Source of the DNA: Isoetes taiwanensis
Taxonomy: Eukaryota > Streptophyta > Lycopodiopsida > Isoetales > Isoetaceae
Length of the DNA: 64,000 nucleotides
Direction: 5' to 3'
Assembly (NCBI GenBank): GCA_021234155.1
Contig: JAJEKV010000020.1
Span: 18,093,018-18,157,017 of the forward strand
The position numbers and the translations under genes were made by a program. Below the pieces are notes generated by a model, which saw only the letters and a program-made list of their open reading frames with translations, did no database searches and had not been told where the DNA came from. Of the stretch, positions 20,623 through 32,270 are shown piece after piece. The stretch's first letter is position 1. Every line of letters starts with the position of its first letter.

Positions 20623-21182
20623 TGATGGCGGGTTTTCCCACACCCCCATCATTCGACCTCAAAGGCAGAAATCAAGATCATCCGGTGCTGCTAGATTAAA
20701 ACAAAATACTTGACCAGAATTGGAATAAGAATAAGAAAATAATATGGGCCCAAAAATCTTCTTTTATAATCAAGAACTGGCATGGAAATACAATGGAAAT
20801 CATCCTCCCATGTCTCTGAACCATGGGAGGCTTCTACACCAGATCATGTGGAGGCTGCCACCCTCCACAAAATCGTGGAGCAGGGAGAGAGGAGGAGCTC
20901 GTGCTCCTCCAAACAGTTATATAATTCTTGCCTCTTCATCTCCACCCTTCAAAATGCACCTCTTGATCTCGCCCTTCCATCCTTGCCTCCTCATCTCAAC
21001 CCTTGAAATAACACCTCTTGATCTTGACCTTTGAATATGCACCCCTCCCCCAACCATTAACAATATTTTTAAGAGCCTTTATATATTGAGCTCTTTTACA
21101 ATATCTCAATTTCTTCACACCCCAAATGGTTTTGTTTCACAAATCTTTTCATGTTGACCGGGTGCCAAAAACCCGGTCAACA
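20623..21182 (-). repeat. E3 5' LTR
   Basis: Starts TGATGGCGGG and ends CGGTCAACA in plus reading; pairs with 18702–19263. Followed by the GGGTG duplication. Confidence 0.95.
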
Positions 21183-21187
21183 GGGTG

Positions 21188-21366
21188 CTCCTGCAAATGA
21201 CACTTGGCAATTAATGAAAATGCTTGTCCTGGAGTTGTTTGATAGTTCATCCTTCATATTGGCTAATCTGCAAACATAAACTCAATGAAGACATTAGTTC
21301 TAAATTTAAAACAAAGTGAAACCTAACTTATCTAATATTTAACTTTAATTCTAACTTGTCTAAGTT
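21188..21366 (-). other. E2 3' untranslated region (part 2, integrase-proximal)
   Basis: Non-coding link between the integrase end and the E3 insertion; matches 13354–13560 of E1 in reverse, including the GCAGGAGCACCC start of the repeated block. Confidence 0.75.
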
Positions 21367-22525
21367 CTAGATCATAAAAAGGGACAAGCATATATGCTGA
21401 TCCCAGTACCTTTTCAGGTGAATAGTGTTGATAGGATTTGGAAGTGGCATCCCTGAAGTTAATTCCTTTAACCAATAAGAGTTGGTGCCTGCAGGTTCCA
21501 ACACCTCATAGGGACCCTCCCAAAGATTTTCAAACTTACTAGCTGAGTCTTCCCTTGATTTATTCCATTTCAGAACTAACTCTCCAGTCTTGAAAGTTCC
21601 CTGTATTTTATGAGCAGCTTTGAAAGCAGCCAAATCCTTAGCTTTTTTAAGCAATAGCATTCTCAGCTTCCATCCTATACTCCTCTAAATGTAGAAGGGT
21701 GTCCAGTCTTTCCTGCAAGGCATATTCAAAAGGCAAACATAACTTATGGGCTAACCTCAGAGATGGAAGCTCAAGCTCTACTGGAAGCACATCTTCAATG
21801 CCATATACTAAGTTAAAGGGTGTATGAGTGGTTGCTGCTTTAATGGTAACTCTATAAGCCCATAAAGCATCCACCAGTTTGACATGCCAATCCTTTTGAT
21901 TATCATCCACTGTTTTCTGCAAAATGCTTTTCAAAACTTTGTTAGTAGCCTCTGCTTGACCATTACCTTGGGGATAGTAGGAGGAGCTCTTGGTATGTTT
22001 GACCTTAAGAATAGTCAACAAATTAGTAATAACTTCATTCACAAAGGGAGTACCTCTATCAGAATGCAATTGTAGAGGAATGCCAAACCGTGCACAAATA
22101 TATTCATGTAAAAATTTTGCTGTTGTAATAGCATTAGCCTGTCTTAAAGGAATTGCTTCTGCCCATTTGGTAAAATAATCTGTGGCTACAATAATGTGCT
22201 GATGTTGTCCTGCAGAAGGGGGGTTAATAGGGCCAATATAATCCAGTCCCCAAATTTGGAAGGGCCCTGGAGAAATGATAGGATTTAATGCAGCTGGGAG
22301 AAGGATCCTTTTGCCAAATATTTGACACTTGTGGCAAGATTTTATAGCAATATAACAATCTTTAAATATTGTAGGCCAATAATAACCTGACCTGAGAATT
22401 TTCTTGGCAGTAGTATCTCCAGCAAAATGGCTTCCACATACTCCTTCATGCATTTCTCTAATGATCAGAGCAGATTCTTCTTCATTGACACACCTCAGTA
22501 ATGTTGACTTTACATAGAACATCAT
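21367..22525 (-). pseudogene. E2 integrase (nearly intact, one frame change)
   Basis: The segment 22525–21647 (292 aa) has the zinc-binding residues H26, H33, C64 and C67 and the catalytic triad D95 (WGLDYIGP), D156 (SDRGTPF) and E192 (GQAEATNK). After a frame change near 21655 the C-terminal part (21660–21367) has LWEGPYEVLEPAG and ends IHLKRYWD. It would insert cDNA into host DNA with the 5-bp duplication seen here. It is the best-preserved integrase in the window and served as reference for E1. Confidence 0.93.
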
Positions 22526-24230
22526 TAATCATTTTAAATTGCCTACATTTTTCTTTAAATCTCCTTTGCTGGCTCGAAGTCAGTCCTGAGGGCATCTCCT
22601 TGATTTGTAAGAAATTTTTTATAGGTAGCTGACAATCCTGTGGGCTCTGCTTTTCATCTTCTGCCTGCAAATAAGCTAAGGCATACACAAAGTCAACAAC
22701 CTCTACTGCATCCTCATGATCAAAGAAAATGTAAGGCAAATCAAGACTGGGACTCTTCACCTGATGTAACTCCTTAATGGAAATATCAAAGGTTTGTAGC
22801 TTACAAGCCCACCTCTGAATTTTTGGTTTGGAAGTAGCCTTACCAAATAACAACCCCATTGGATTTTGCTTCATGTAAACTTGAACAGAACTCTTCAATA
22901 ATAGGTGACCTTGTCTGTCAATAAGGAACATAAGAGCAGCATCACTCTTCTCCATTCTAGTGTATTTTTATTCAGTTGAACTCCACTATTTATTGGCAAA
23001 AGCTATGGTATGCTTGTCTTGTAGAATAGCTAGACCTATGGCCTTTTTAGTAATAGTAATGTAAACTTCAAATGGCATATCCAAATCAGGCTTTTTTAAA
23101 AGAGTAGCCTCACAAATGGACTTTATAAGTAACTCAAAAGACTCTTGGCAATCTGATGACCATGTGACAGGGACATACTTGCTCTCAGATTTAGAAATCC
23201 TGCCTATCCTTGTCAGTTTAAAAATAGGACTTATAATGTGAGCAAAATTAGGAATATACATCCTAAGGAAACTAGTCATGCCAATAAAACTTTTGACCTG
23301 CTTCAAATTCTTGGGGGGTACCAGTTTTTTGAGGGCTTCAACCTTTTCTTGTGCCACTTGTATACCATTGTTGGACACTTCATGCCCCAGAAGTTGTCCT
23401 TTGGATGCAAAAAAAATACACTTCTTTGGGTTGAGGTTGACTCCAGATTCCCTGCACAAAGAGCATATTTTTGCAAGCAATTCCAAATGATTAGTAGGGT
23501 GAGATCCTAAGCAAAGGTCATCCAAATAAACTCTAAATTCTTGAGGAGACATAGGCCTAAAAACAACGTCCATAGTTCTCTGGAAAGTAGCCGGTGCATT
23601 CATTAATCCAAAAGGCATTTTTTTCATTGCATAAGTTCCCCAAGGGGTAATAAAAGAGGTCTTGGGTTGATCTTCTTCCTTAATGCCAATTTGATTAAAT
23701 CCTGAAAATCCATCTAGAAATGAGTACACCTCTTTTCCTGCTACAACATATAAAATTTCTTCTAAAAAAGGCAAGGGATAGCAGTCCTTAATGGTAGCTT
23801 TGTTGAGATCTCGATAATCAATGCAAATCCTTAAGGCACCACTCTTTTTTTCTACAGGTACAATGCAAGATACCCATTCTGGATTAATGATTCCAATAAT
23901 AACACCTGCATCTAGCATTTTATCCAACTCATCTTTTATTAATCCCATCAATGAAGCATTAATTCTTCTCAGTTTTTGAAAAACAGGCTTACATCCTTCT
24001 TTAATCTTGATTTCAAATTGGCACACCTCAGCTTTAATACCAGTAAGCTCAGAATAATCCCAGGCAAGCACATCCTTCCTTTCTTCAAAGAACATTTGTA
24101 TATTCTCCTTATTTTGGTATTCAATTAAATCTCCAACAAACAGGGTTCTAGTCTTACCATTTTTTGTGATTGTAATCTCTTCAGTGTCCTTTTCCTCTGA
24201 TGCATTAATGGTTAGAATAGGAGGCCTTTA
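22482..24230 (-). pseudogene. E2 reverse transcriptase and degenerate second RNase H
   Basis: The RT segment 24095–22986 has RICIDYRDLNKATIKD, D128 (FLDGFSG), MPFGLMNAPATFQ and YLDDLCLG with D192/D193. The Ty3 RNase H region follows (VYITITKKAIGLAILQ) without the first catalytic Asp, and the TDH-like site reads VQVYMKQNP. A TAG at 22988–22986 replaces the Gln of ASKQWS in E1, and a further TAA follows a few codons on. The segment 22955–22482 leads into the integrase. A one-base frame change near 24225 separates it from the upstream RNase H. Confidence 0.92.
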
Positions 24231-25374
24231 CCTCACTAGCATCAAGATCTTCCTCTGGAATAGCTCCCTTAGTTAAATGTGACATGAGAATTTCTCTGCA
24301 TAGGGCATCAGCTTCCACATTTTTCTCTCTTGGCATATGAGTGATCTCCGATGAAGCAAAACTCGAGAGTACTCCCATTACTTGATTTTTCAAGAGCTCC
24401 ATATCTGCATTTTTTGTTTGGTAGTTTCCTGAAACTTGTCTATAGATCAATTGTGAGTCACCATAAATGTGAATGTTGGTAATATCCATAGCTTTGGCCT
24501 CCTGAAGACCTGCAATCAAAGCCTTATATTCTGCTACATTAGATGTAATTTGGGGGAAGATTCTTCCTACTTTAGCTAAAAGTTTGTGAGAGGAATCTTT
24601 CAAAATAGCAGCAGATGATGCAATATTTAATTTTTTAGAAATACCTCCATCAAACCATAAGAATCCTGATGGCCCTTGTTTGCTGGGAAGCGCACATTCC
24701 ATAATGAGAGGAACCATTTCATATTTCCTTGGTTTTGTATTTTTTATTCTGTACGATCCCAAAGGTTCTTCAATTAGCATTTCCTTAATAAAGTTTACCT
24801 CTTCATTGGAGCCATAGGAGCCATCTTGATTATAAATTGTAGCAGTTTGAGAACCATTGGAGATGGTACATCTCCCTTGAGACCAGACTGGTCTAGCATC
24901 CACAGTGGCTAACCATCTTCTCCCTAGAAGTAAATCATAAATATCAGACTCATCCCCTACATCTTCAAAAGCTACTACAATAAAGTTAGCAGCTATAGTT
25001 ACGCCCTCTGTATTAACAGGCACTTTAGTTACCACACCAATAGGGGTAATCTTAGCATTATAAAAAGATCTTAATAGTATAGAAGTATCCACCTCGAAAC
25101 CACATTTTTTCATAATGTGATATGGCATGATATTTAGGGGGGATCCCCCATCAAGTAACACATTTGAGAAGGTATAACCTCCTAAAGTAGCTGAACATGT
25201 GAATGCACCAGGGTCTTCTTCATTCTGTGCTATAACAAGGTTAGTGGCATCAGTAAAATTCACACAAGCATTTAATATCTCACCACCAGTTTGCTGCAGT
25301 ACTCTTTTTCTATAGCTAGGTGCAATCTTTAGCAATGTGAAAAGATCCACACTCACTTTGGAATTTTTGAGCAA
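24205..25374 (-). CDS. E2 protease plus upstream RNase H, one open segment
   Basis: This 389-residue open segment shows that protease and RNase H are contiguous. The protease has LLDGGSPLNIMP with D75. RNase H has D242 (WFDGG), E282 (AEYKAL), D306 (GDSQL) and D356 (EADALCR), at RNase HI-like spacing and with the AEYKAL/PRE-N-EADALCR style of plant RVT_3-type or archaeal-like RNase H. It would degrade the RNA strand of RNA–DNA hybrids during reverse transcription. Upstream it overlaps the gag frame and downstream a frame change leads to RT. It is part of a broken polyprotein, not a free gene. Confidence 0.88.
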   Translation of the reverse strand: MLKNSKVSVDLFTLLKIAPSYRKRVLQQTGGEILNACVNFTDATNLVIAQNEEDPGAFTCSATLGGYTFSNVLLDGGSPLNIMPYHIMKKCGFEVDTSILLRSFYNAKITPIGVVTKVPVNTEGVTIAANFIVVAFEDVGDESDIYDLLLGRRWLATVDARPVWSQGRCTISNGSQTATIYNQDGSYGSNEEVNFIKEMLIEEPLGSYRIKNTKPRKYEMVPLIMECALPSKQGPSGFLWFDGGISKKLNIASSAAILKDSSHKLLAKVGRIFPQITSNVAEYKALIAGLQEAKAMDITNIHIYGDSQLIYRQVSGNYQTKNADMELLKNQVMGVLSSFASSEITHMPREKNVEADALCREILMSHLTKGAIPEEDLDASEVKASYSNH

Positions 25375-26714
25375 AACATCAATCTCATCAAAGTCTTGAT
25401 CTTTCTTACCATATTTTTGCTGAGGGGTGGAGCTATGATTTGAGCAGGTGATTCCACTACAGGTGGTGAAGACCTGGCAGTGGAATGCCTACTTGATTCA
25501 GCATGTACATGAGCTTCATTCATGCTTCTAGTTTGCACCACCATAACTTCTTCATATTTGGGAGCTTCTGTAGCCTGAATAAATCTTATAGAGGTACTTG
25601 GTTCAGCAAATCTCACAGGAGGTTTATTCTTGCTTAGTAAAATATTCCTTAACAGCACACCTAGCATCAGTATGGCCAACTTCTTTACAAAAAGAACAAA
25701 CAGGACATTCCTTTCCAAAGTGGCCTTTTCTATTGCATTTAGGACACACTTGCCAATAGCAAATTTCTGATGGATGAGAATTCCTATTGCAATGAATACA
25801 TTCAGGGTAAGTTTTACCTGTTCTTGCAGCCTTGAATTCAACCAATTGTTTGGTTATTTCTGCTAAAGCTTCAGTAACCTTAGATAGGTCTGATTTGACC
25901 TCTGCAACTTGAGAATTAGCTTCCTCCTCTTTAGATTTTTTCTTTTCTTTCTGTATGGCATAAACTGGAATGGAAGGGTGATGATCATAATGTGCATCAG
26001 TAGCATCAGGGTAAAAAGGATCATGGCTATGGTGAGAAACATGATGCTTGTCAGGCAAAGTAGAGAGCATCTGAGTTAGGTCAGTGGTTTTGGCAAAAAC
26101 TTTGTATATATAGAATCAAATCCTTCAGCAGCTTGGATCTTCAGAAATTTCCTTTGGATATCTGGTCTTCTTTCCAAACCATTGATGAAAGCAGTAACTA
26201 AAAAAAGGGTTGGGATTGTAACTTGTGCTCTTTGACACCTGCTCATAAATGTGCTAAACCTTTCTTTGTACTGATTCACACTTTCTCCTGCATGTATAGA
26301 AAAACCTTGCAACTCATTAACCAAATCTTTTGGAGCAGCTAACTTACCAAATCTATCCAGAAACTTCTTGACGAGTTCATCCCATGAAGTGGTACCCATT
26401 AACTTTTCATAAGTTAACCAAGCACCAGCTTCACTCTCTTCTTTGAAACACTTTTCAAACTCTGAAAGCTTGCAGCCTTTCTTGAAACCATAATCCCTGT
26501 AATAATCCTCAAATATTCTCAAAAAGTTATTAGCACTCATACTGGAATCAAAAGTAGGCAAAGGAACAGGAACATTCAACTCGAATTGGTATGGCATGTT
26601 TTGAAGCAGGCTAGTTGAGAAACTTAAAGGCAATGGCCTTTCTCTGCAATGATCTGGTGCATCAATATCTTCTAATGGTTCTTGTTCTGCTGGAAATTTT
26701 TGCTTTGGAGCCAT
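25375..26714 (-). pseudogene. E2 gag, frameshifted
   Basis: Starts MAPKQKFPAEQEPLED at 26714. The capsid core GAWLTYEKLMGTTSWDELV and AGESVNQYKERF is intact to about 26105, where a TATATA slippage changes frame. The segment 26070–25624 carries KTYPECIHC and both CCHC knuckles. A further change leads to the MVVQTRSMNE linker (to 25375). Confidence 0.92.
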
Positions 26715-26734
26715 GAGTTCTGAAATCCAGGAAG

Positions 26735-26752
26735 ATCTCAGTAGAACCTCCA
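26735..26752 (-). other. E2 primer-binding site
   Basis: Minus-sense TGGAGGTTCTACTGAGAT, 3 nt inside the 5' LTR end. Confidence 0.85.
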
Positions 26753-26755
26753 AGA

Positions 26756-28702
26756 TGTTGACCCTCAACCTGGCTAGAGAGTCAAACACAAGAAGCCAAC
26801 TTGAATTTATGCTCAAGTTGGGGTTAGAACCTTCAGATCACTTAAGGTGATCAGTCTACACAAGAATTTCTCAAAGAAAAAGCTCAAATATCAAGCATTC
26901 ATACCTTTCCCAATTCAAGAATATGGGACCCTCACTCAAATTGATGTAGCTCTCATATGTGGATTGATTTCCAAGGTCAAATCATTGTGACTTGTACAGA
27001 AAAGTTGTAGGCAAGCAAGGGAGAAGATCTTGACCAAGTCTGAGTTCTAATCTGCAAGATATTCGATCTCAAAGTTGGGTCAATTTTTGGTCAATATCAG
27101 TCAAAACTACAGGCAGATCTCAGAATTTTGTAACTTGAGTTGCAAGTGAAATTTTGAAGAGATTCCAAAGCAGAGGTGAAATATAGTCCCAAAGGTGAGG
27201 GGCATGCAATCAAATCATAATTTGGATCATAAAAACTATTTTTTTGGCATTGTTTTGAGAATAACAATCTAAAATCATGTCAGACAGAATGCAAAAAATG
27301 ATAGAGTTTGGAATGGTTTTTTTTCGAACTTTTTGTGCACACAGGTGCAAATGTGATGGGAAAAGAAGGGCAAATGGTCATATGTAAGAAAAAATGATGG
27401 AATATCTTACTGTAAAAGTGTTTGTGAGGCAAAAATACTAAAAGATCATGACAGTCAACTTTTTAAATACTTGGCAGGCAATTTTCATTGATATGAAGGT
27501 AATACAAGATGAATAGGGGTCTCAGGATCATAAATCAATCATCAAAATATCTCAGGAGGTCATAAAATAATTTCTTAACAGGAATATTAGTCCAATTTTC
27601 TCAAATTGAACTGTGGAACACTCAGATACTTCATAAACGTCTTCAGATCATGCTCAGCATGTATCAATGTTGAGGTTTGATGCGTCTGGGCCTTCAAAAA
27701 ACTTATGTCAATCATCCCCAGGTATATAAGTTTAGATTTAATGATTCCGGCATCTTAGGGCTTAGATTTAGGCTTAATATGATGCTTGAGAGCGGGAGTC
27801 CAGGATTAGGCAATTTTTAAAGCTTAATAATTCGATTCCGGCGTGATTCGAGCTCATTTCCAGATTTAGGTTAGAAGCAGCTGTATTTTCTGAGAATTCG
27901 CGCGATACGGTGATCGTATTTCTTGAGGTATAAACCAGGAATATGCCATATTTTATAATTTTAAAAAGCCTGGCCATGGTTTTAAAAGGTCACTCATGAG
28001 ATAATTGAAGAATTGGGTCACCTAGGCAATAGTAACCCTAATGTTTTTGGGAATATGCCAAGTTTGGGCATTATAATGGGGAATATTCCATAGGGTAGAC
28101 ATACAACATGGCTTCTTATGGCACAATGGTAGATGAGCATAGGGGTATAAAAAGTTGCAAGAAGAATTAGGCTAAGAGAATTTACAAAAATGTGGCATAG
28201 GAAGTAGAAAGGAAAAGAAAGGAGGTAAAAGATATGGAGGGCAATGGTGAGAATAACTTATGGAGGAATAAAGACGCATTAAAAAAGAAGGAATTAGGCA
28301 AAGTATGGTAGGGTATGCAAGGGTGAGCAAAAGGGAAATAAGTTTAGGGAAAAATGGCTAGGAGATTTCAAAAGGATGGGAATAGAGTGTAAAAATGGGT
28401 AAAAATGGCCTAGGGGTGGAATCAAGTAGCATGGGGTCTTCCAAACTCTAACTTCCAATCTTCAAAGAGTATCTTCCAATCTTCTTAACCCAGCACCTCT
28501 TTGACTAGCTTTGACCTCAAATAGAGTACCTTCCATGAGAGTTGACCTTGAATATTGGTGTAGACCCTTGAAGATTGATGTTGTTTGACCTTCACATCAA
28601 TGTTGATTACCAAGCTTTCCTTTGATTTGATTTTTCCAAAATGACTTGACCTAACTTTAATACATGAACCAACAGTTAGTATGTTGCCCTTTGGGGGCAA
28701 CA
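26756..28702 (-). repeat. E2 5' LTR
   Basis: Uninterrupted 1,947-bp LTR which served as the map for the split 3' LTR. TATA-like motif at 27723–27728 (minus). Ends GGGGGCAACA followed by the AAAGC duplication. Confidence 0.96.
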
Positions 28703-28755
28703 AAAGCTTTTCAAAAGTCTAAATTGTATTTCTTACAAAGTACTTGGCATTATAT
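28703..28755. other. Host flank between E2 and E6
   Basis: 53 bp of pre-insertion sequence starting with the AAAGC duplication. In minus sense it leads into exon A of the ABCG fragment (TTTTGAAAAG then CTTTCCACC), probably intron end. TATAT at 28751–28755 is the expected duplication of E6. Confidence 0.75.
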
Positions 28756-29591
28756 TGTTGCCCCCAAAGGGCAACATACTAATTGTTGGTTCATATGTTG
28801 AAGTTAGGAAGGCTAAGTCAAAGAAGAACTTGGTAGTCAACATTGGTGTGAAGGTCAAAGGATATTTATCTTCAAGGTCAACTCCCATAAGGAATACTTC
28901 ATTTGAGGTCAAAGGATGCTTATAAGATTTTGGGTAAGAAGATTTGAAGATACTTTTTGAAGATTGGAAGTTAGAGTTTGGAAGACCCCATGGTAATCTA
29001 GAATCTTTTGCCCTCAAACTTTTCCCATCCCCATTTCCCTATGCCTTCTCTTATTTTTTGCCTTAATTCCTCAACTCTCCCTTTACCTTATCATAAGCTC
29101 ATTTCTATTTCACATTCCCATCCCATTTTTTAGCCTTTTGCTTTTGAAAAACAAACCCTGTTATGGAACATTAAGATCCTAGGTGGATAACTTAGATATC
29201 ATTCTAGATGCCATAAGCATGCCCTATGCCACGTGGCAAGGCCAGATATGCTCCCAAATGTTTGGAAGGCATCCTCAAAGATCCCTAGAAGATTCTCAAA
29301 ACTCAAAGGTTTGTTTTTCCCATTTAAACCATTGAAAATTGATTTTTAAAAGGCCAGAATCTCAAAATATACTCGAAAGATGCTCGCGAGATTCCCTCCA
29401 TGAACCCTAAACTTAGAAAAAACCTTCGAATCGGCCAGAGGCCTCAGTTTCTGCCTTAAATTCCTCCCGAATCTCTCCTTTCCACCTCTTAGCTACCCAA
29501 CAAACCCATAATCAATGCCTAAGATTCTGGATTCATAAAAATTTGAAAATATAATTGGGGTGATCGACACACAACTTTCTGAAGGCCCAGA
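28756..29591 (+). repeat. E6: LTR, first piece (plus orientation)
   Basis: Starts TGTTGCCCCC with the terminal hairpin TGTTGCCC / GGGCAACA and aligns with the reverse complement of the E2 LTR. It breaks at the CCAGA duplication of E5 and continues at 51678. Whether it belongs to a full element or a solo LTR cannot be seen. Confidence 0.9.
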
Positions 29592-29927
29592 TGCTGCCAT
29601 GCCATGGCAGCATGGAAGAGCCAAGCACATGTTTGCACTAATTCTCTCAGCTTGATTTGGTTTACAAGACAATAGGGAAATGCTTCACTAGGATGCATCA
29701 AAGTTTGAAGAGCAAAGGAAGGACAGTTGACTCAAGTCACTCAAGAGATACAAAAGGTCAAACAAGCAAAGGAAGTGAAGAGAAGAGGAGAGAGAAGACC
29801 CCTTGAAGAACATTTCATGGTATGTAGCTATTTGTGATCTTGGCATCTTTGGCATTTTGATTTCCTTCCTCACTTATTCCACCTTCTCAAGATACCATTG
29901 AACTTTGACCCCTTGCTCATACACCTC
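29592..29927 (+). repeat. E5 5' LTR, first piece
   Basis: Matches 49169–49504. It begins with a perfect 21-nt palindrome (arms TGCTGCCATG and CATGGCAGCA) and breaks at ACCTC (29923–29927), the E4 duplication. Confidence 0.95.
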
Positions 29928-32270
29928 TGTTGATGGCAAACCTGGCTAAGCCACCAACCTCAGGTCAAAGAAGCTCTAATTTTGGTCTAGGACCTCCAGA
30001 TCACTTGAGGTGATCACTCTGTGCTGAGATATCTGTTCTTAAACTTCCAGAAAACAAGATTTCACTAGTTTCCCAAAAGCCAAAAAAACTAGTCTTATTC
30101 TAACAGGCACTGAGATCAATGTACTCGACATTTTGGATCCAAACTAGCATAGCATACCACAATAATATCTGAAGAAGGTGTTGTAGAAAGTCTATGCAAA
30201 GAGTCCTCACGGTTGGCGAGAAATAATGATTCTTGACTAAGTCAGAAATTGGTCAATGGACTGGACAGTGCACTAAATTTTGCCAAATGAAAATGGCACT
30301 AGATTTTTGATCCAACCAAATTCAAACAGTGAATATGAGCCCTGCACAATAAGGGCATGCTATTTCCAGGGTCAAAAACTCAGTCTGTAATTAAAGAAGC
30401 ATGTCTGAGCACCTGATTATCCATGAAAAATGAGGCAGACTTTAAAATATCAATGGATTGATCTTTCTCCTCTCTATTTTTTTGCTTTTCCTTACCTAAA
30501 TGATTGCACTAATGCAGCTGGAGCTTTGCATGCAAACCAATGCAGAAGTATGTTTGTTTTTTTTTTTTTATTTACTAGAGTCAACTCAAATACAAATGCA
30601 TCAAATGATATTTTCCAAGGTCAGATTTTCATTAAACTCGAATCAAAGTCATCACATTCGATATCATGTTAATGATCAAGATGATCAGTCAACAAGACAT
30701 CTCTAAAACACACAAATCATGAATTTTTTGGATACAAATCGATCATAATGTGCCTCAGGATAGATTTCTTAAGGCAGGAGGAACTCTCAGCATCAATTCC
30801 GACTTCACACTTCAGGTACTTCGTCTGTAAATCGCGCAAAAGCCCACACTTTTCTCTGTCGAATGAATCCCCTTTTGAAAACTCTGTTTCCGGCCGGATC
30901 TTGGCAAATTCGGGATCTTGGCCATGTTTTTGGTTGGTTTAGACATTTCTTTGGGTGCAACAGGACAGGAATGGTTAGCCAATGTAATGATTACTCAGTT
31001 CAATCGACAAAAAACAAGTTCTTGGCAAGTCACATTTTAGGGTTCGGAGTTTTCTTGAGAGCAATTATCCCGGTGCGTAAATCAAAAAGAGAGGCTAAGG
31101 TATAAATAGAGAGCTATTTTCCTCTCTCTTGATTACGTGGTCTCTCCCCGCCAAGCTTCGGCTCGTGTTTCGACTTGGCATGCCAGGGGGGACGCCACTT
31201 GGCAGAGGATGAGAGGGTAGATAGATGGGGGGGTAGATGTAGGTAGGTTTTGCCATTTTTTTCAAATGAAGCACGTTTCCCAAGAAAGCCACTTAGAAGA
31301 TCAATACACACTCTTTTTTCAAAATTTTTTGTGCCAGCTGGCATGGCTTCATGAGGGCTATCAGGTGGTATTATCAAATTTTCAAATGCAATACTTTGTT
31401 TTTTGTAGAAAAATGAATGGGGTGAGTAGGCATTAGATATAGGATTTGGTGAGGTGGCAAGGAGGAAGAACAAGGCTAATAGGCACATTTGTCAATCATT
31501 TCAATCTTATGGTTGACCAACTTTTTGGGTTTGGTCAACATTTGCCTAGTCATCATTTGATGATGCAAGTTGATGTGATGATGTGGAATGATGTGATGGT
31601 GTTAAGTGATGTCATGGTATGGAGTGATGTGGTGATGTGGACACTTGTTGCTTAGGTGGCAACTTGGTGAATGACCTTTGGAGGTAGCAAATGATGAGTG
31701 GACCAATGTGGCTTTGTAAGTGATGAGATATGTATCTAGTCATCATGCCATGTCACTTGGAGGTGGTGACTAGGCAAACTCGTGTTTTAGCTTTTCCTTT
31801 CCCTTTTTTTTTGTATTTTGGCTAGCATAAAATGCTCCCCTTTTTTAGCCACATGGTGTGGAGTGTGTGATAATGGAATGACATGATGACAAAAGATGAT
31901 GTAGAACTTGATGCTTAGGCAATCCTTTTGGTGTAACAACTTTGAAAATGTGCCTTAGGTAGTGGTAGGTCAACTATGGAACAAAAGGCTATGTGTGAGA
32001 TGTATGGTGGTATGGGGTGATGGAATGTTGGAAATGTGGAGTGTGAGGTAGGGGAATAGATATGACAACATGAAGGAGAAAAGATACCATTTTAATAGCT
32101 TGCCAACTTCATAGGGGTCTTCCAAACTTCCAGATGCTTAGATCCTCTCAATGTGTGACCTTGATTCCAGTTCAATGTCTTCACTTGGTTCTTCAACATA
32201 GTATCTTCTTTTTCCTGCAACATGAATAAGACTTGATGGCACTTTGCCATGTTGCCATAGCAGGGCAACA
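29928..32270 (-). repeat. E4 3' LTR
   Basis: Nearly identical to 38587–40927. Minus-sense 5' end TGTTGCC / GGCAACA hairpin; other end GTTGGTGGC / GCCATCAAC with GCCAGG in the loop. A GATG/GATGTG-rich stretch lies at 31560–31645. ORFs within both LTRs (for example 31114–31488) are chance. Confidence 0.96.

Larger units (their letters stand above)
18702..21182 (-). mobile_element. E3: short non-autonomous LTR element inside E2
   Basis: LTRs of 562 bp (18702–19263) and 560 bp (20623–21182) flank 1,359 bp without gag or pol similarity. The duplication GGGTG lies at 18697–18701 and 21183–21187. The primer site next to 20623 and the polypurine hairpin next to 19263 set the orientation as minus and match those of the autonomous elements, so E3 probably depends on their proteins. 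The 0.56 kb LTRs share no obvious body similarity with the 2 kb LTRs. By size it lies between TRIM and LARD classes. Confidence 0.95.
5712..28702 (-). mobile_element. E2: Ty3/gypsy LTR retrotransposon, minus strand, interrupted by E1 and E3
   Basis: Termini are TGTTGACCCT at 5712 and GGGGGCAACA ending at 28702 (plus-strand reading). The 5-bp duplication AAAGC lies at 5707–5711 and 28703–28707. The 5' LTR is 28702–26756 and the 3' LTR is 18000–16233 continued at 5922–5712. Without E1 (10,305 bp plus duplication) and E3 (2,481 bp plus duplication) the element is about 10.2 kb. Coding order on the minus strand is gag, protease, RNase H, RT, degenerate RNase H, integrase. Confidence 0.95.

Noticed and set aside
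31114-31488. 124-codon minus-strand ORF in the E4 LTR (also at 39790–40119)
   Set aside because: Lies in LTR sequence, is disrupted in the second copy and has no known domain.
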